Assembly: GCA_964552015.1 (NCBI GenBank)
Contig: CAZKFR010000015.1
Span: 1 to 56,201 of the forward strand
Source: Rhodocaloribacter sp964552015
GTDB taxonomy: Bacteria > Bacteroidota > Rhodothermia > Rhodothermales > ISCAR-4553
Length of the DNA stretch: 56,201 bases
Direction of reading: 5' to 3'
Below, piece by piece: positions 13,102 through 21,528 of the stretch; position 1 is the first letter of the stretch, and each line of letters starts with the position of its first letter. Made by a program: the position numbers and the translations under genes. The notes below the pieces were generated by a model, which was not told the DNA's origin, did not search any database, and saw only the letters and a list, made by a program, of their open reading frames with translations.

Positions 13102-14334
13102 ATGACCGCACCGTTCGAGGACGCCCCGGCCGACGCCTCCCCCCCGCCACGCCCCCGGATCGAGGTCGGCTTGATGGCCGCCGGCCGGTTCGACGCCGTC
13201 GACCGTGCCGCCATCCAGCTGATGCGCAAGGACCTGCTGGCGACCCTCCAGGCCCTGTTCCCCGCGTTTACGTGGCGGATCCCGGTGGTGCGCCGCCGTG
13301 AAGTGCCCCTGGCGGCTCCGGCCGAGCCGGTGGACCTGATCGAGCGCGCGCTGGCCGAGCGCGACGCCTACCGATGGGATATGGCGCTGGTCGTGACGAG
13401 CCTGGACCTGCGCAGCCACTTCAAACCGTTCATGGTGGGTGCCCCGGCCTCCTCGCTCGACGTCGCCGTCCTCTCCACGGCCCGCCTCGATCCGCTCGAC
13501 GTGCTGGAGGAGGACGAGGACGCCTCCACCCGGACCGACCTCCTGGCCCGCCGCCTGACGACACTCGCCCTCCATCTCCTCGGTCATCTGAACGAGCTGC
13601 CCCACCGGGACGACCCGGAAGACCTGATGTACGACTTCTCGACGGTCGAAGACCTCGACCGGATGCACCGGCTGGCCGACCGGGAGCGCCTGGAGGAGAC
13701 GCTCCGCGAGGTGGCCGACCAGCGGCTGGAGGAAACCGAGACGTACCGGCGCGGCGGTGCCCGCCTGGGCTTTGCCCTGCGGGTGCTCTGGCGCGAGCGG
13801 GGCAACCTGACCCACGCCGTGCGCGAGGTGGAGCCCTGGCGCTTTCCGCTCCGCTTCAGCCGCATGACCACCGCGGCCGTCTCCACGCTGCTCGTCTTCC
13901 TGCTGACGGCCGAGGCCTGGGAGTTCGGCATGGTTCAGCCCCCGGGCCGGACGGCCGGGCTGGCCCTGCTGGCGCTGGCCGGCGCCAGCACCTACGTGCT
14001 CCACCGCCAGCACCTGCTCACGCGGCGCCGCCAGGCCCGGCTGAGCGAGCAGCGGGTGGTGGCCACCCTCTCGGCCGTCGTGGCGGTCGGGCTGGGCCTG
14101 CTGACCACCTTCGCCCTGCTCTTCGGGGTGACCCTCACCGTCGGCCTGACGCTGTTCCCCGACGAGGTGGTGCAGGCCTGGGCGGCCTCGCTGGGCCACC
14201 CACCGGCCCTGCGGCATTACCTCGTGCTGGCCGGCCTCCTGTCCACGCTGGGCCTGCTCACGGGTGCCCTGGGCGCCTCCTTCGAGGAGGAGCACTACTT
14301 CCGGCACGTCCTCCTGCTCGACGAGGAGACCTGA
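13102..14334 (+). CDS. archaemetzincin-like domain with degraded active site, fused to a membrane domain
   Basis: 410 residues. Residues 20-185 follow the layout of archaemetzincins: IEVGLMAAGRF at the start, WDMALVVTSLDLRS, GAPASSLDVAVLSTARLDP, then the zinc region H158-LLG-H162-LNELP-H168 and a Met at 176. The consensus HExxHxxGxxH is kept in its three histidines, but the catalytic Glu is Leu159 and the Gly is Glu165, so proteolysis is unlikely. A charged helical linker (about 185-245) leads to four hydrophobic segments between residues 255 and 395. It is convergent with the sigma factor gene 10 bases away. Function is unknown; a metal or peptide sensor is one possibility. Confidence 0.65.
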   Translation: MTAPFEDAPADASPPPRPRIEVGLMAAGRFDAVDRAAIQLMRKDLLATLQALFPAFTWRIPVVRRREVPLAAPAEPVDLIERALAERDAYRWDMALVVTSLDLRSHFKPFMVGAPASSLDVAVLSTARLDPLDVLEEDEDASTRTDLLARRLTTLALHLLGHLNELPHRDDPEDLMYDFSTVEDLDRMHRLADRERLEETLREVADQRLEETETYRRGGARLGFALRVLWRERGNLTHAVREVEPWRFPLRFSRMTTAAVSTLLVFLLTAEAWEFGMVQPPGRTAGLALLALAGASTYVLHRQHLLTRRRQARLSEQRVVATLSAVVAVGLGLLTTFALLFGVTLTVGLTLFPDEVVQAWAASLGHPPALRHYLVLAGLLSTLGLLTGALGASFEEEHYFRHVLLLDEET

Positions 14335-14343
14335 GGCGCGGCC

Positions 14344-14991
14344 TCATTCCTCGACCCGTTGCCCGGCACGAACCTGCTCGCGGGCCTCGCGCAGGATCGC
14401 CACCGTCTCGCTGACGGAGAGCCGGAGCGCGTAGGCCACCTCGGGGAGGGTGAGCTTGTGCACGTCGCGCAGGAGCAGGGCCTGACGCGGCACCGTATCC
14501 AGCCGGTCGATGACTGCCTCATCGGCCAGGTGCTCGTCAGGCAGCGGCACATCGTCCGGAAAGACGTCCTCCCACTTCGTGATGTCGTCGGGCTGGTACC
14601 ACTCCCAGAACGACTCCTCGTCGTCATAGAGCGGCTCGGGCGGCAGCGGCGCCTCCAGCGAGACGGCCCACAGCGCCCGCTCCGTCCGCTCCCGTTCGAT
14701 CAGCTTCTGCAGGACCCGGTGCTGGATGCCCAGCAGCCACGCCCGCAGACGCACCGCCTCGGGCTTCTCACGGCGGCTGTACCAGGCCCGCACCAGCGTC
14801 TCACCGACCAGCTCTTCCGGCGTCAGATCCTCCGGCCGGAGTGTCTTCATGAAGCGATGATACCGGATGTCGCGGCGAGCCGCCCGAAGCAGTTCGTCCA
14901 GGTACGGCTCTACCAGACGGTTGAACGCCGCCCGGTCGCCGTCGAGGGCGGCCTGCCAGAGGGATGTGTCCTTCGTAGCACGTTTCGTCAT
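14344..14991 (-). CDS. ECF-like RNA polymerase sigma factor (sigma-70 family)
   Basis: 215-residue alternative sigma factor. Region 2 is at residues 15-85 (AALDGDRAAFNRLVEPYLDE, GETLVRAWYSRREKPEAVR, RAWLLGIQHRVLQ) and region 4 near 165-210 (DRLDTVPRQALLLRDVHKLT, PEVAYALRLSVSETVAI). A long acidic linker, rich in Asp, Glu and Trp, separates them (EESFWEWYQPDDITKWEDVF), which is unusual in length. ATG 14991 is preceded by a GAGAGA site; an in-frame extension to 15144 is less likely. No anti-sigma gene is adjacent. The upstream region has a perfect 12-bp inverted repeat. Confidence 0.87.
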   Translation of the reverse strand: MTKRATKDTSLWQAALDGDRAAFNRLVEPYLDELLRAARRDIRYHRFMKTLRPEDLTPEELVGETLVRAWYSRREKPEAVRLRAWLLGIQHRVLQKLIERERTERALWAVSLEAPLPPEPLYDDEESFWEWYQPDDITKWEDVFPDDVPLPDEHLADEAVIDRLDTVPRQALLLRDVHKLTLPEVAYALRLSVSETVAILREAREQVRAGQRVEE

Positions 14992-15077
14992 GGTCTCTCT
15001 CGGCAATGGGTTATCGAACGCGAACCACGCCCTGGCCCCTGCATAATTCAGGCCATGCTGACTTTTTTTCAGGCTCT

Positions 15078-15114
15078 CCGCGACGAGCCTGTCGCCCCGT
15101 CCGGCTCGTCGCGG
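15078..15114. repeat. perfect 12-bp inverted repeat between sigma factor and terC
   Basis: CCGCGACGAGCC (15078-15089) and GGCTCGTCGCGG (15103-15114) are exact reverse complements with a 13-base loop. It lies in the divergent intergenic region 87 bases upstream of the sigma factor start. No T-run follows in either direction, so an operator or leader hairpin is more likely than a terminator. Confidence 0.7.
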
Positions 15115-15157
15115 AAACGCCGGACGTCCGGTAGCGCACGGCATGACAGGCCCTGCG

Positions 15158-15165
15158 TATATTAC
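15158..15165 (+). promoter_or_regulatory. candidate -10 element of terC
   Basis: TATATTAC, 39 bases before the terC start, matches the same word upstream of the structured RNA at 2613. No clear -35 is seen. Confidence 0.25.
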
Positions 15166-15203
15166 GCCCGTTCGTCATCCTCTCCACCCAACCCCCCACG
15201 GCT

Positions 15204-15968
15204 TTGGACTGGATCACCGACCCGCAGATCTGGATCGCCCTGGCAACGCTCACCGCCCTCGAGATCGTCCTCGGCATCGACAACATCGTCTTCATCTCCA
15301 TCCTGGCGGGCAAGCTGCCCGAGCATCAGCAGGCCCGGGCCCGCACGCTGGGGCTGGGACTGGCCCTCGGCGGACGCATCCTGCTGCTGCTCTCGCTGGC
15401 CTGGATCATGCGGCTGACGACCCCGCTCTTCGAGGTCTTCCACTACGCAATCTCGGGGCGCGACCTGATCCTCATCGGGGGCGGGCTGTTCCTGCTGGCG
15501 AAGAGCACGCACGAGATCCACAACAAGCTCGAAGGCGAAGAAGACGGGCACGCCGTCCGGAGCGGCGTCACCTTCGCCGGCGTGATCACGCAGATCCTGC
15601 TGCTCGACCTCGTCTTCTCGCTCGACTCGGTGATCACGGCCGTCGGGATGGTGGAGCAGATCCCCGTGATGGTGGCGGCCATCGTGATCGCCATCGGGAT
15701 CATGATGATCAGCGCGGGGGCCGTCTCGGCCTTCATCCACCGCCACCCGACGGTGAAGATGCTGGCGCTGTCGTTCCTGCTGCTCGTGGGCGTGGCCCTC
15801 ATCGCCGAGGGGCTGGACCTACACATCCCGCGCGGTTACATCTACTTCGCGATGGCCTTCTCGGTCTTCGTCGAGATGCTCAACCTGAAGGTGCGCCAGC
15901 GCAGGACCCGGACGGCAAGCAAACCCGTCGAACTACGCAAGATGCCGGTGCTCGAAGACCCGGCGTGA
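15204..15968 (+). CDS. TerC-family membrane protein
   Basis: Seven-helix integral membrane protein of 254 residues, family named after tellurium resistance but now linked to metal-ion export and metalation of exported enzymes. Hallmarks are the two Asp-containing motifs EIVLGIDNIVFIS (near residues 20-32) and DLVFSLDSVITAVGM (near 131-145), which form the likely metal site, and the C-terminal GYIYFAMAFSVFVEMLN. The start is TTG (TTG GAC TGG ATC), in line with the family N-terminus DWITDPQIWIAL. It is convergent with dnaB 11 bases further on. Confidence 0.92.
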   Translation: MDWITDPQIWIALATLTALEIVLGIDNIVFISILAGKLPEHQQARARTLGLGLALGGRILLLLSLAWIMRLTTPLFEVFHYAISGRDLILIGGGLFLLAKSTHEIHNKLEGEEDGHAVRSGVTFAGVITQILLLDLVFSLDSVITAVGMVEQIPVMVAAIVIAIGIMMISAGAVSAFIHRHPTVKMLALSFLLLVGVALIAEGLDLHIPRGYIYFAMAFSVFVEMLNLKVRQRRTRTASKPVELRKMPVLEDPA

Positions 15969-15979
15969 GGCCCGGGCGA

Positions 15980-18900
15980 TCAGAACGGCGCCTCGTCGGA
16001 GGGCGGCACGGACGGGGGCGTGCCGAACCCATCACCGCCTCCCAGCCCGGCGTCGTCGTGCCCGTCGGGGGCGTAGTGCACCGTCAGGTTCTCGAAGCGG
16101 GCGAAGTGCTTGACGAAGGCCAGCCGGACGTCGCCAATGGGGCCGTTACGCTGCTTGCCGATGATGATCTCGGCCAGCCCTTCGGTGGAGTTGCCGTGCT
16201 CGTCGACCGTGATGCCGTAGCGCTCGGGCCGGTAGATGAACATCACCACGTCGGCGTCCTGCTCGATCGAGTTATGCACGACGATGTCGTTGGCGACGAA
16301 GTTGTGCGGACCGGGGACGGTGAGGTCGAACACCTCCTCCACGCCATCGGGTTCGATGGAGACGATCTGGTCCCAGTAGAGATCGCTTTCCGCCAGGCGG
16401 GCGAGCAGGCCCGCCCCCACCACGGCAGCGACGCGGCGTGCGCGATCCCGGCTCAGGTTGGTCTGATACAGAGCCGTTCCACAATACGGATGGCCCAGGC
16501 GGGCCTGCATCTGGCGGGTGGTGAGACCGGCGCGTTTCATGGCCGGCACCACCAGCGCCTGCCAGACGCTCCGGGGGATCACGTCCCGGTTGGTATTCGC
16601 CTCGTGGGTGTGCAGAAAGGCCAGCAGGTTGTCCAGATGACGCTGTCGACGTTGCCCCACCGTGCCGATGAGCGTGGCAAAAGCATCCAGGTCCTTCCCT
16701 CCACTCACAATGACGTGATGCTGCACCCGCCCCTTGCCGGGCTGCGGAACCATCTTTATCCGCGCCTGGATGCCTAACCGGAGCAGCAGGGACTGTACGT
16801 CACCGGCCAGCCGAAGGCTGCTGGTGGCATAGTACACGCGAGGATACTGGCCGGGGCGCATGTGCAGGCATCCGTCCGTCGCCCAGAGATGCCGCAGGAA
16901 ATGGGCAATACGGTCCGGCGATTGCTCGAAGACGCGCTCAGGGACGTGCTTTTCATGGGATCGTAAGCCCCACACGCCCAGCGCGTCGAGCCATTCGGCC
17001 ACGGCATTCCGGACGCCGTGCGTGTGATGGCGCGTCGAGGAGAGATAAACCTGGTACCACCGGCTCTTACGACCTCCGGGCTTTTCGTGCACGATCCGCG
17101 GCGCTATCGCGTCTCCGAAGATCTGCTCCGCGAGCCGGGCCACGAGGTCGGCCAGATCGGCATCACGTGTGGTGTATTGAACGGCGTGCCTCGGCAGTGT
17201 ACACCCGTCCCCGATCAGATGTCCCAGCAGGGCCAACTCCTCCGGGGACATCTGCCGGTCAGGGCTTGCCGGCTGGGCGACGTGCCGGGGGAGCGCAAGG
17301 TGTTCGTTCGGGGAGAGGGCATCCAGGCGTTTCCAGCCCTCCACCGTCAGGAATTTGTGGTTGGCGGTGGCGCGGATGGTGCGGCCGAGGCGGGTCGTGA
17401 TCTTGTAGACCGGCTTGACGCCCGTGGGGAAGGCCCGGCTGACGGGGGCTCGGACCAGCTTGAGGGTCGCGGGATCGACCGCCCACACGTCGAACCCGCC
17501 GTGGGGATAGCGCGCTACCAGGTCGCGGAGGGGCACGCGCCGGCCCGTATCGGCCCGCGTGACGAGCGTGTCGCCGGTGAGGCAGCCGGACTCACGGAGG
17601 TCCGACAGCTGCGGGCGCTTGTCGCCGCCGCGCGTCTCGACGGCGCGGCTGAGCTGCGAGAGGGCGATGACGGGCACGTCCAGCTCTTTGGCCAGGCTCT
17701 TGAGCGAGCGCGAGATCTGGGCGATCTCCTGCTCGCGGTTGGCGTTGCGGGAGAGGTTGGTCCCGTGCATGAGCTGGAGGTAGTCCACGATGACGAGGCC
17801 GATGTCGTGCTCGGCCTTGAGGCGGCGGCACTTGGCGCGGAGCTCCAGGATGGAGAGGCCCGGCGTGTCGTCGATGAAGATGGGGGCGGCCGAGAGGCGG
17901 CCGGCGGCCCGGGCCAGGCGGGGCCAGTCGTCCTCGCTGAGGCGACCGGTGCGGGCCGCCTGCGCGTCGACGCGGGCCTCGGCCGTGAGCAGGCGCTGCG
18001 CCAGCTGCTGGGCGCTCATCTCCAGCGAGAAGATCGCCACGCCGGTGCCCAGCGTGGGGTGCAGCGCCGCGTTCCGCGCACAGGCGAGGGCAAAGGCGGT
18101 GTTATGCACGCAGATGTCGTTGGCCACGAAGTTGTGCGTCTCCGGGATGGTCAGGTCGTAGACCTGCTTCACCCCCACGGCCTCGATGGCGACGATCTCG
18201 TCCCAGTACACCTCGCTCTCGGCCAGGTTTTTCAGGCCGGCATGGTCCAGCGCCCCGGCCAGGCGCCGGAGCCGATCCCGGCTGAGCGCGCGTTTCCCAA
18301 CGTGCAGGTTCGTATAGCCCCGGAGGCCGGCCTTCCGGCCCAGCGCCTGCCACGACGTCGCCCCCTTCGCGGCCCGCAGTTGCTCCCAGATCCCGACCGG
18401 GATCAGGTCGCGGTTGGTCTGGTACCGCCGCCCGCGGAGCGCTTCCCGGACGCGCGCCAGCGCCTCTTCTTTGCCGAAGATGCCGATCTCCTGCACGAAC
18501 GTCTCGATGGAGCGGGCGTCGGTGATGTCGAGCTGCCAGGCCGTGCGTCGCCCCGCCCGGTATTTCACCCGGCGCTCTTTCAGGCGCGCGATGATGCCGA
18601 AACGCAGCAACAGGTGCTGGACCTGACGCGCCAGCCGCTCGCTGGCCGTGGCATAGCCGAGCTGCGCCTGCCCGCTGCGGAGCACCGTCGCCCAGCCATC
18701 GGTGGCAAACAGGCGGTTCAGGAACAGCGCGACGAGTGGCTTCTGGAGGGTGAAGACCACGGCCGGGATGTGTTTGGTGTGGGCCGAGCATCCCCAGAGA
18801 CCCAGCTCCTGGAGCCACCGGGTAAGGGCGTTCTGGCTGGACCGGCTCATGGCTGCGTGTCCCTCGGGCGCCAGCGTGGTCGCCGGCACGTCCAGCGCGT

Positions 18901-20350
18901 CGCAGAGGCGCTCGAAGTGCGCGGGCCGCGGGGCCGACGTCCCGGCTTTCCACGCGTCCACGGCCCCCCGCGTCACCCCGACGGTGGCTGCCACGGCGCC
19001 CGTGTCCGCGGGATGGTCCTGAAGCGTGGCTGTGAGCTGGCGGGCAAAAGCCTGGCGGTTCCGGAGGGTCGCGGCCGCATCGCTCGCCACACGGAGGGAG
19101 GGCGTGCGCCGCCCGCCCGAGGTCGATACCGTCGTGGTCAGCCCGCCGAAGGCCTCCACGGCCCGGGCGAAATCGTCGCGGAGGGCCGGGTTGCCGTTGG
19201 TGAACTCGGGGCACGTCTTGGTCAGGCAGCCGTCGCCGATGAGGTAGGCCAGCAGCTTGACCCGGTGCGCCGGCAGGGTTACGTTGCCGAAGACGTCGAG
19301 GCGGCGCGGGACGGCCACATGGTCGCCCACCCGCAGGGCCGAGAGCGGCTTCCAGCCTTCGATGGTGAGGAACGGATGGGTCAGGGTGGTCTCGATCGAG
19401 CGCCCCAGCCGGGTACGCACCCGGAAGACCGGCTTGAGGCCGTCGTCGACGTACGCCGAGGGCTCGGTGAACCCGAAGCGCCCGTCGGGCCGCAGGGTCA
19501 GCAGCCGGGCCCGCCGCCGCCGGTAGAGCGCTTCGATGGTAACCAGGCTCCCATCCGCGAGCAGGATCTCGCTGTCATACGCCAGGCATTTCCCCATCGA
19601 CGGGCGGGCGGCGATGATGATCAGGTCCGACTTCTGCCAGCCGCCCGTCATCGCGTCGAGGCGATGGAAGCCCGTCGGGACGCCCGTGATGCCCCCCTCG
19701 CGCCCGTGGATCGCCTCGAGCTGCGCCAGCGTCTCCTTGAGCACCTCGTTCATCGACGAGGCCGCCTTGCGAAGCTGGGTGTCGGAGATGCGAAAGATCT
19801 CGGACTCGGCCTGATCGAGCAGCTCGAAGGCGTCCGCCCCGGGGTCGTACCCCTTCGCAATCAGCCCGGTCATCGTCTCGATCATCTTGCGCAGGAGCGA
19901 CTTCTCGGCGATGATGCGGGCATGGTATTCCACGTTGGCCGCCGAGGCCACCTTCGTCGTCAGTTCGGAGACGTAGTAGGCGCCGCCGACCTCGTCCAGC
20001 TCCCCGCGCCGCTTGAGTTCCTCCGTCAACGTGATCAGGTCGACGGGGTTGCCCCGCTCGAACAGGCTCAGGATGGCCTGGTAGATTTTCTGATGCTTGG
20101 CGCTGTAGAAGGCGTCCGGTGGAAGGATCTCGATGGCGCGGGGAATGGCTTCCCGCTCGATGAGCATCGCGCCGAGGACGGACTGCTCCACGTCGACGGC
20201 TTGCGGCGGCATGCGCCCACCGTCCGAGGCCGGCGGCGGCGTCTCGCTGCGACGGCGCCGCCCGCCGCCCACGAGCTTCTCCAGCGGGTACGGCTGGCCT
20301 TCGTCGTCGATGCTGAAAGGACGCAGGGGTAAATCGTCGTGGTCCGCCAT
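15980..20350 (-). CDS. dnaB: replicative DNA helicase DnaB with two inteins
   Basis: Hexameric 5'-3' helicase of the replication fork. The 1456-residue precursor splits into exteins 1-254, 751-922 and 1361-1456, which join to a normal 522-residue DnaB. The N-terminal primase-binding domain runs from PPQAVDVEQSVLGAMLIERE; the RecA core has Walker A RPSMGK-T, Walker B GLVIVDYLQLMHG and the H4 region DLRESG-SIEQDADVVMFIY. Intein 1 interrupts the P-loop between Lys254 and Thr751, and intein 2 splits the conserved RESG/SIEQ motif. No stop or frameshift breaks the frame, so splicing is required for activity. The UDG gene lies 54 bases upstream on the same strand. Confidence 0.97.
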   Translation of the reverse strand: MADHDDLPLRPFSIDDEGQPYPLEKLVGGGRRRRSETPPPASDGGRMPPQAVDVEQSVLGAMLIEREAIPRAIEILPPDAFYSAKHQKIYQAILSLFERGNPVDLITLTEELKRRGELDEVGGAYYVSELTTKVASAANVEYHARIIAEKSLLRKMIETMTGLIAKGYDPGADAFELLDQAESEIFRISDTQLRKAASSMNEVLKETLAQLEAIHGREGGITGVPTGFHRLDAMTGGWQKSDLIIIAARPSMGKCLAYDSEILLADGSLVTIEALYRRRRARLLTLRPDGRFGFTEPSAYVDDGLKPVFRVRTRLGRSIETTLTHPFLTIEGWKPLSALRVGDHVAVPRRLDVFGNVTLPAHRVKLLAYLIGDGCLTKTCPEFTNGNPALRDDFARAVEAFGGLTTTVSTSGGRRTPSLRVASDAAATLRNRQAFARQLTATLQDHPADTGAVAATVGVTRGAVDAWKAGTSAPRPAHFERLCDALDVPATTLAPEGHAAMSRSSQNALTRWLQELGLWGCSAHTKHIPAVVFTLQKPLVALFLNRLFATDGWATVLRSGQAQLGYATASERLARQVQHLLLRFGIIARLKERRVKYRAGRRTAWQLDITDARSIETFVQEIGIFGKEEALARVREALRGRRYQTNRDLIPVGIWEQLRAAKGATSWQALGRKAGLRGYTNLHVGKRALSRDRLRRLAGALDHAGLKNLAESEVYWDEIVAIEAVGVKQVYDLTIPETHNFVANDICVHNTAFALACARNAALHPTLGTGVAIFSLEMSAQQLAQRLLTAEARVDAQAARTGRLSEDDWPRLARAAGRLSAAPIFIDDTPGLSILELRAKCRRLKAEHDIGLVIVDYLQLMHGTNLSRNANREQEIAQISRSLKSLAKELDVPVIALSQLSRAVETRGGDKRPQLSDLRESGCLTGDTLVTRADTGRRVPLRDLVARYPHGGFDVWAVDPATLKLVRAPVSRAFPTGVKPVYKITTRLGRTIRATANHKFLTVEGWKRLDALSPNEHLALPRHVAQPASPDRQMSPEELALLGHLIGDGCTLPRHAVQYTTRDADLADLVARLAEQIFGDAIAPRIVHEKPGGRKSRWYQVYLSSTRHHTHGVRNAVAEWLDALGVWGLRSHEKHVPERVFEQSPDRIAHFLRHLWATDGCLHMRPGQYPRVYYATSSLRLAGDVQSLLLRLGIQARIKMVPQPGKGRVQHHVIVSGGKDLDAFATLIGTVGQRRQRHLDNLLAFLHTHEANTNRDVIPRSVWQALVVPAMKRAGLTTRQMQARLGHPYCGTALYQTNLSRDRARRVAAVVGAGLLARLAESDLYWDQIVSIEPDGVEEVFDLTVPGPHNFVANDIVVHNSIEQDADVVMFIYRPERYGITVDEHGNSTEGLAEIIIGKQRNGPIGDVRLAFVKHFARFENLTVHYAPDGHDDAGLGGGDGFGTPPSVPPSDEAPF
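16271..17584 (-). mobile_element. DnaB intein 2 (RESG/SIEQ site, Rhodothermus DnaB intein allele)
   Basis: Residues 923-1360 (438 aa), at the same site as the R. marinus DnaB intein and similar to it at the N-terminus (CLTGDTLVTRADTGRRVP, TRLGRTIRATANHKFLT). Cys1, block B TANHKF, C-terminal FVANDIVVHN and +1 Ser are intact, so splicing should work. LAGLIDADG motifs GHLIGDGC and RHLWATDGC suggest a potentially active homing endonuclease, unlike shortened mini-inteins used in biotechnology. Its terminal part is closely related to intein 1 even at DNA level. Confidence 0.96.
18101..19588 (-). mobile_element. DnaB intein 1 (P-loop site), with LAGLIDADG endonuclease and embedded HTH
   Basis: Residues 255-750 (496 aa). 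Splicing residues are intact: Cys at position 1, block B TTLTHPFL with Thr and His, and the C-terminal block ending FVANDICVHN with +1 Thr. Homing endonuclease motifs LLAYLIGDGC and LNRLFATDGW are both present. A helix-turn-helix-like stretch (residues 449-480, AVAATVGVTRGAVDAWKAG) is inserted between them. The C-terminal part, with TNRDLIPVGIWEQL and LSRDRLRRLAGAL, is paralogous to intein 2. The insertion point sits inside the ATP-binding motif, so the unspliced protein cannot hydrolyse ATP. Confidence 0.95.
18851..19063 (-). other. XRE-like helix-turn-helix segment inside intein 1
   Basis: Residues 430-500 of the precursor contain an HTH of the Cro/CI style (AVAATVGVTRGAVDAWKAG, then ERLCDALDVPATTLAP), between the two LAGLIDADG motifs. 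Intein 2 lacks it at this position. It could add DNA-binding specificity to the homing endonuclease. Confidence 0.6.
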
Positions 20351-20404
20351 ACCGCGTGAGGGATACCGTGTGAGAGCGATACGAAACGCGTCGGGAGCGC
20401 GTCG

Positions 20405-21322
20405 TCAGGCACGCCCGGTGAGCTGGTCGTAGCGTGCGCGGAGCAGCTTAACGTCCTCCCAGGTGGGACGTTTCCACTGCGGGTTGCGCAGGAGCGCCGC
20501 CGGATGATAGGTCACCAGCACCGGCAGGCCGTGAAAATCGTGGAACTTACCGCGGAGATCCTTCAACGACGACGACCGTCCCAGCAGTGAATTTCCTGCG
20601 GTTTTGCCGACGGCCAGGATCAGCTTCGGCCGCACCAGCGCAATCTGTTTGTACAGGATGGGGATATGTGCGGCCACCTCCTCCGGAAGCGGGTCCCGGT
20701 TGTTGGGCGGACGGCTCTTGAGGATGTTGGCGATGTACACGTCGTCGCGGTCGAAGCCGATGGCCGCCAGGATCTTGTTGAGCAACTGCCCGGCCCGGCC
20801 CACGAAGGGTTCGCCCTGCCGGTCCTCGTCCGCCCCCGGCGCCTCCCCGATGACCATCAGGTCGGCCTCGGGGTTGCCCGTGCCAAAGACCGGATTGAGG
20901 CGCTGTGCGTCGAGCGGAATCAGGACGGTCTCGGCCACGTAGCGGGCCACCTCGTCGAGGGTGTGCATCCGGTGGAGCGGCGAGTCCGCCGGGATGAGGG
21001 CCTCGATCCGCTCGTACGGCGAGCGGGAGGGGTCCCGGGTCGGATCGACGGGGTTTCCAAACAGATCGGTGGCGGGCATACTGGCTGGGGGTGGCGAAGA
21101 CTCTTTAACAACGGCAGGAGGCGGCGCCGTGGCACCCTCCCCGGTGCAAGGAGCCGCCTCGACCCGTTCGACGGCAGGAGAATGCTCCCCACCGGCTTCA
21201 TGAAGGGCCTCCGCCGGAGCAACCTTCCCGGAGGACGTGCCTTCATCGAGCGGTGCCAGCGCGCCGGCCAGGGCTATCTCGTACGTCAGGGCCGATCGGA
21301 GTTCTTCCAGCAGAGGATACAT
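20405..21322 (-). CDS. uracil-DNA glycosylase, family 4 (Fe-S type)
   Basis: Removes uracil arising from cytosine deamination, a special problem at high growth temperature. The 305-residue protein has an extra N-terminal region of about 100 residues rich in Ala, Pro and Glu, then the family 4 core: motif 1 GEAPGADEDRQGEPFVGRAG, LKSRPPNNRDP, a helix with KLILAVGKTAGNSLLG, and motif 3 VTYHPAALLRNP. Start chosen as ATG 21322 (MYPLLEELRSAL), since the in-frame extension to 21517 is Arg/Pro-rich and not family-like. Cys ligands of the cluster are not all evident in the N-terminal half, so the Fe-S assignment rests on family knowledge. Confidence 0.88.
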   Translation of the reverse strand: MYPLLEELRSALTYEIALAGALAPLDEGTSSGKVAPAEALHEAGGEHSPAVERVEAAPCTGEGATAPPPAVVKESSPPPASMPATDLFGNPVDPTRDPSRSPYERIEALIPADSPLHRMHTLDEVARYVAETVLIPLDAQRLNPVFGTGNPEADLMVIGEAPGADEDRQGEPFVGRAGQLLNKILAAIGFDRDDVYIANILKSRPPNNRDPLPEEVAAHIPILYKQIALVRPKLILAVGKTAGNSLLGRSSSLKDLRGKFHDFHGLPVLVTYHPAALLRNPQWKRPTWEDVKLLRARYDQLTGRA

Positions 21323-21528
21323 CGCGCGTCTATGCCTCGGAATGATGCCGGTCGCCGCCGGGTATAAACTAGGGGCAGGACGGCGGATCCACAAGGTTTG
21401 CGAGGCTCGCCGCCGGCTTTTCACAGGGCGTGGCCCGCACCCCGACTCCGTGTCCTCCCCGGACGGGTTTCGTCCCGTCCCGATACGTATCTTTCTGCCC
21501 TGTACCTGCCGATCCATCCTTCCCCACG

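Noticed and set aside
17018..20332. 1,104-codon plus-strand open frame opposite dnaB
   Set aside because: Pure antisense of dnaB and its inteins, with no recognisable domain.
15980..20350. dnaB as a gene disrupted by insertions
   Set aside because: The insertions are in frame with intact splice residues, so they are inteins and the gene should be functional.
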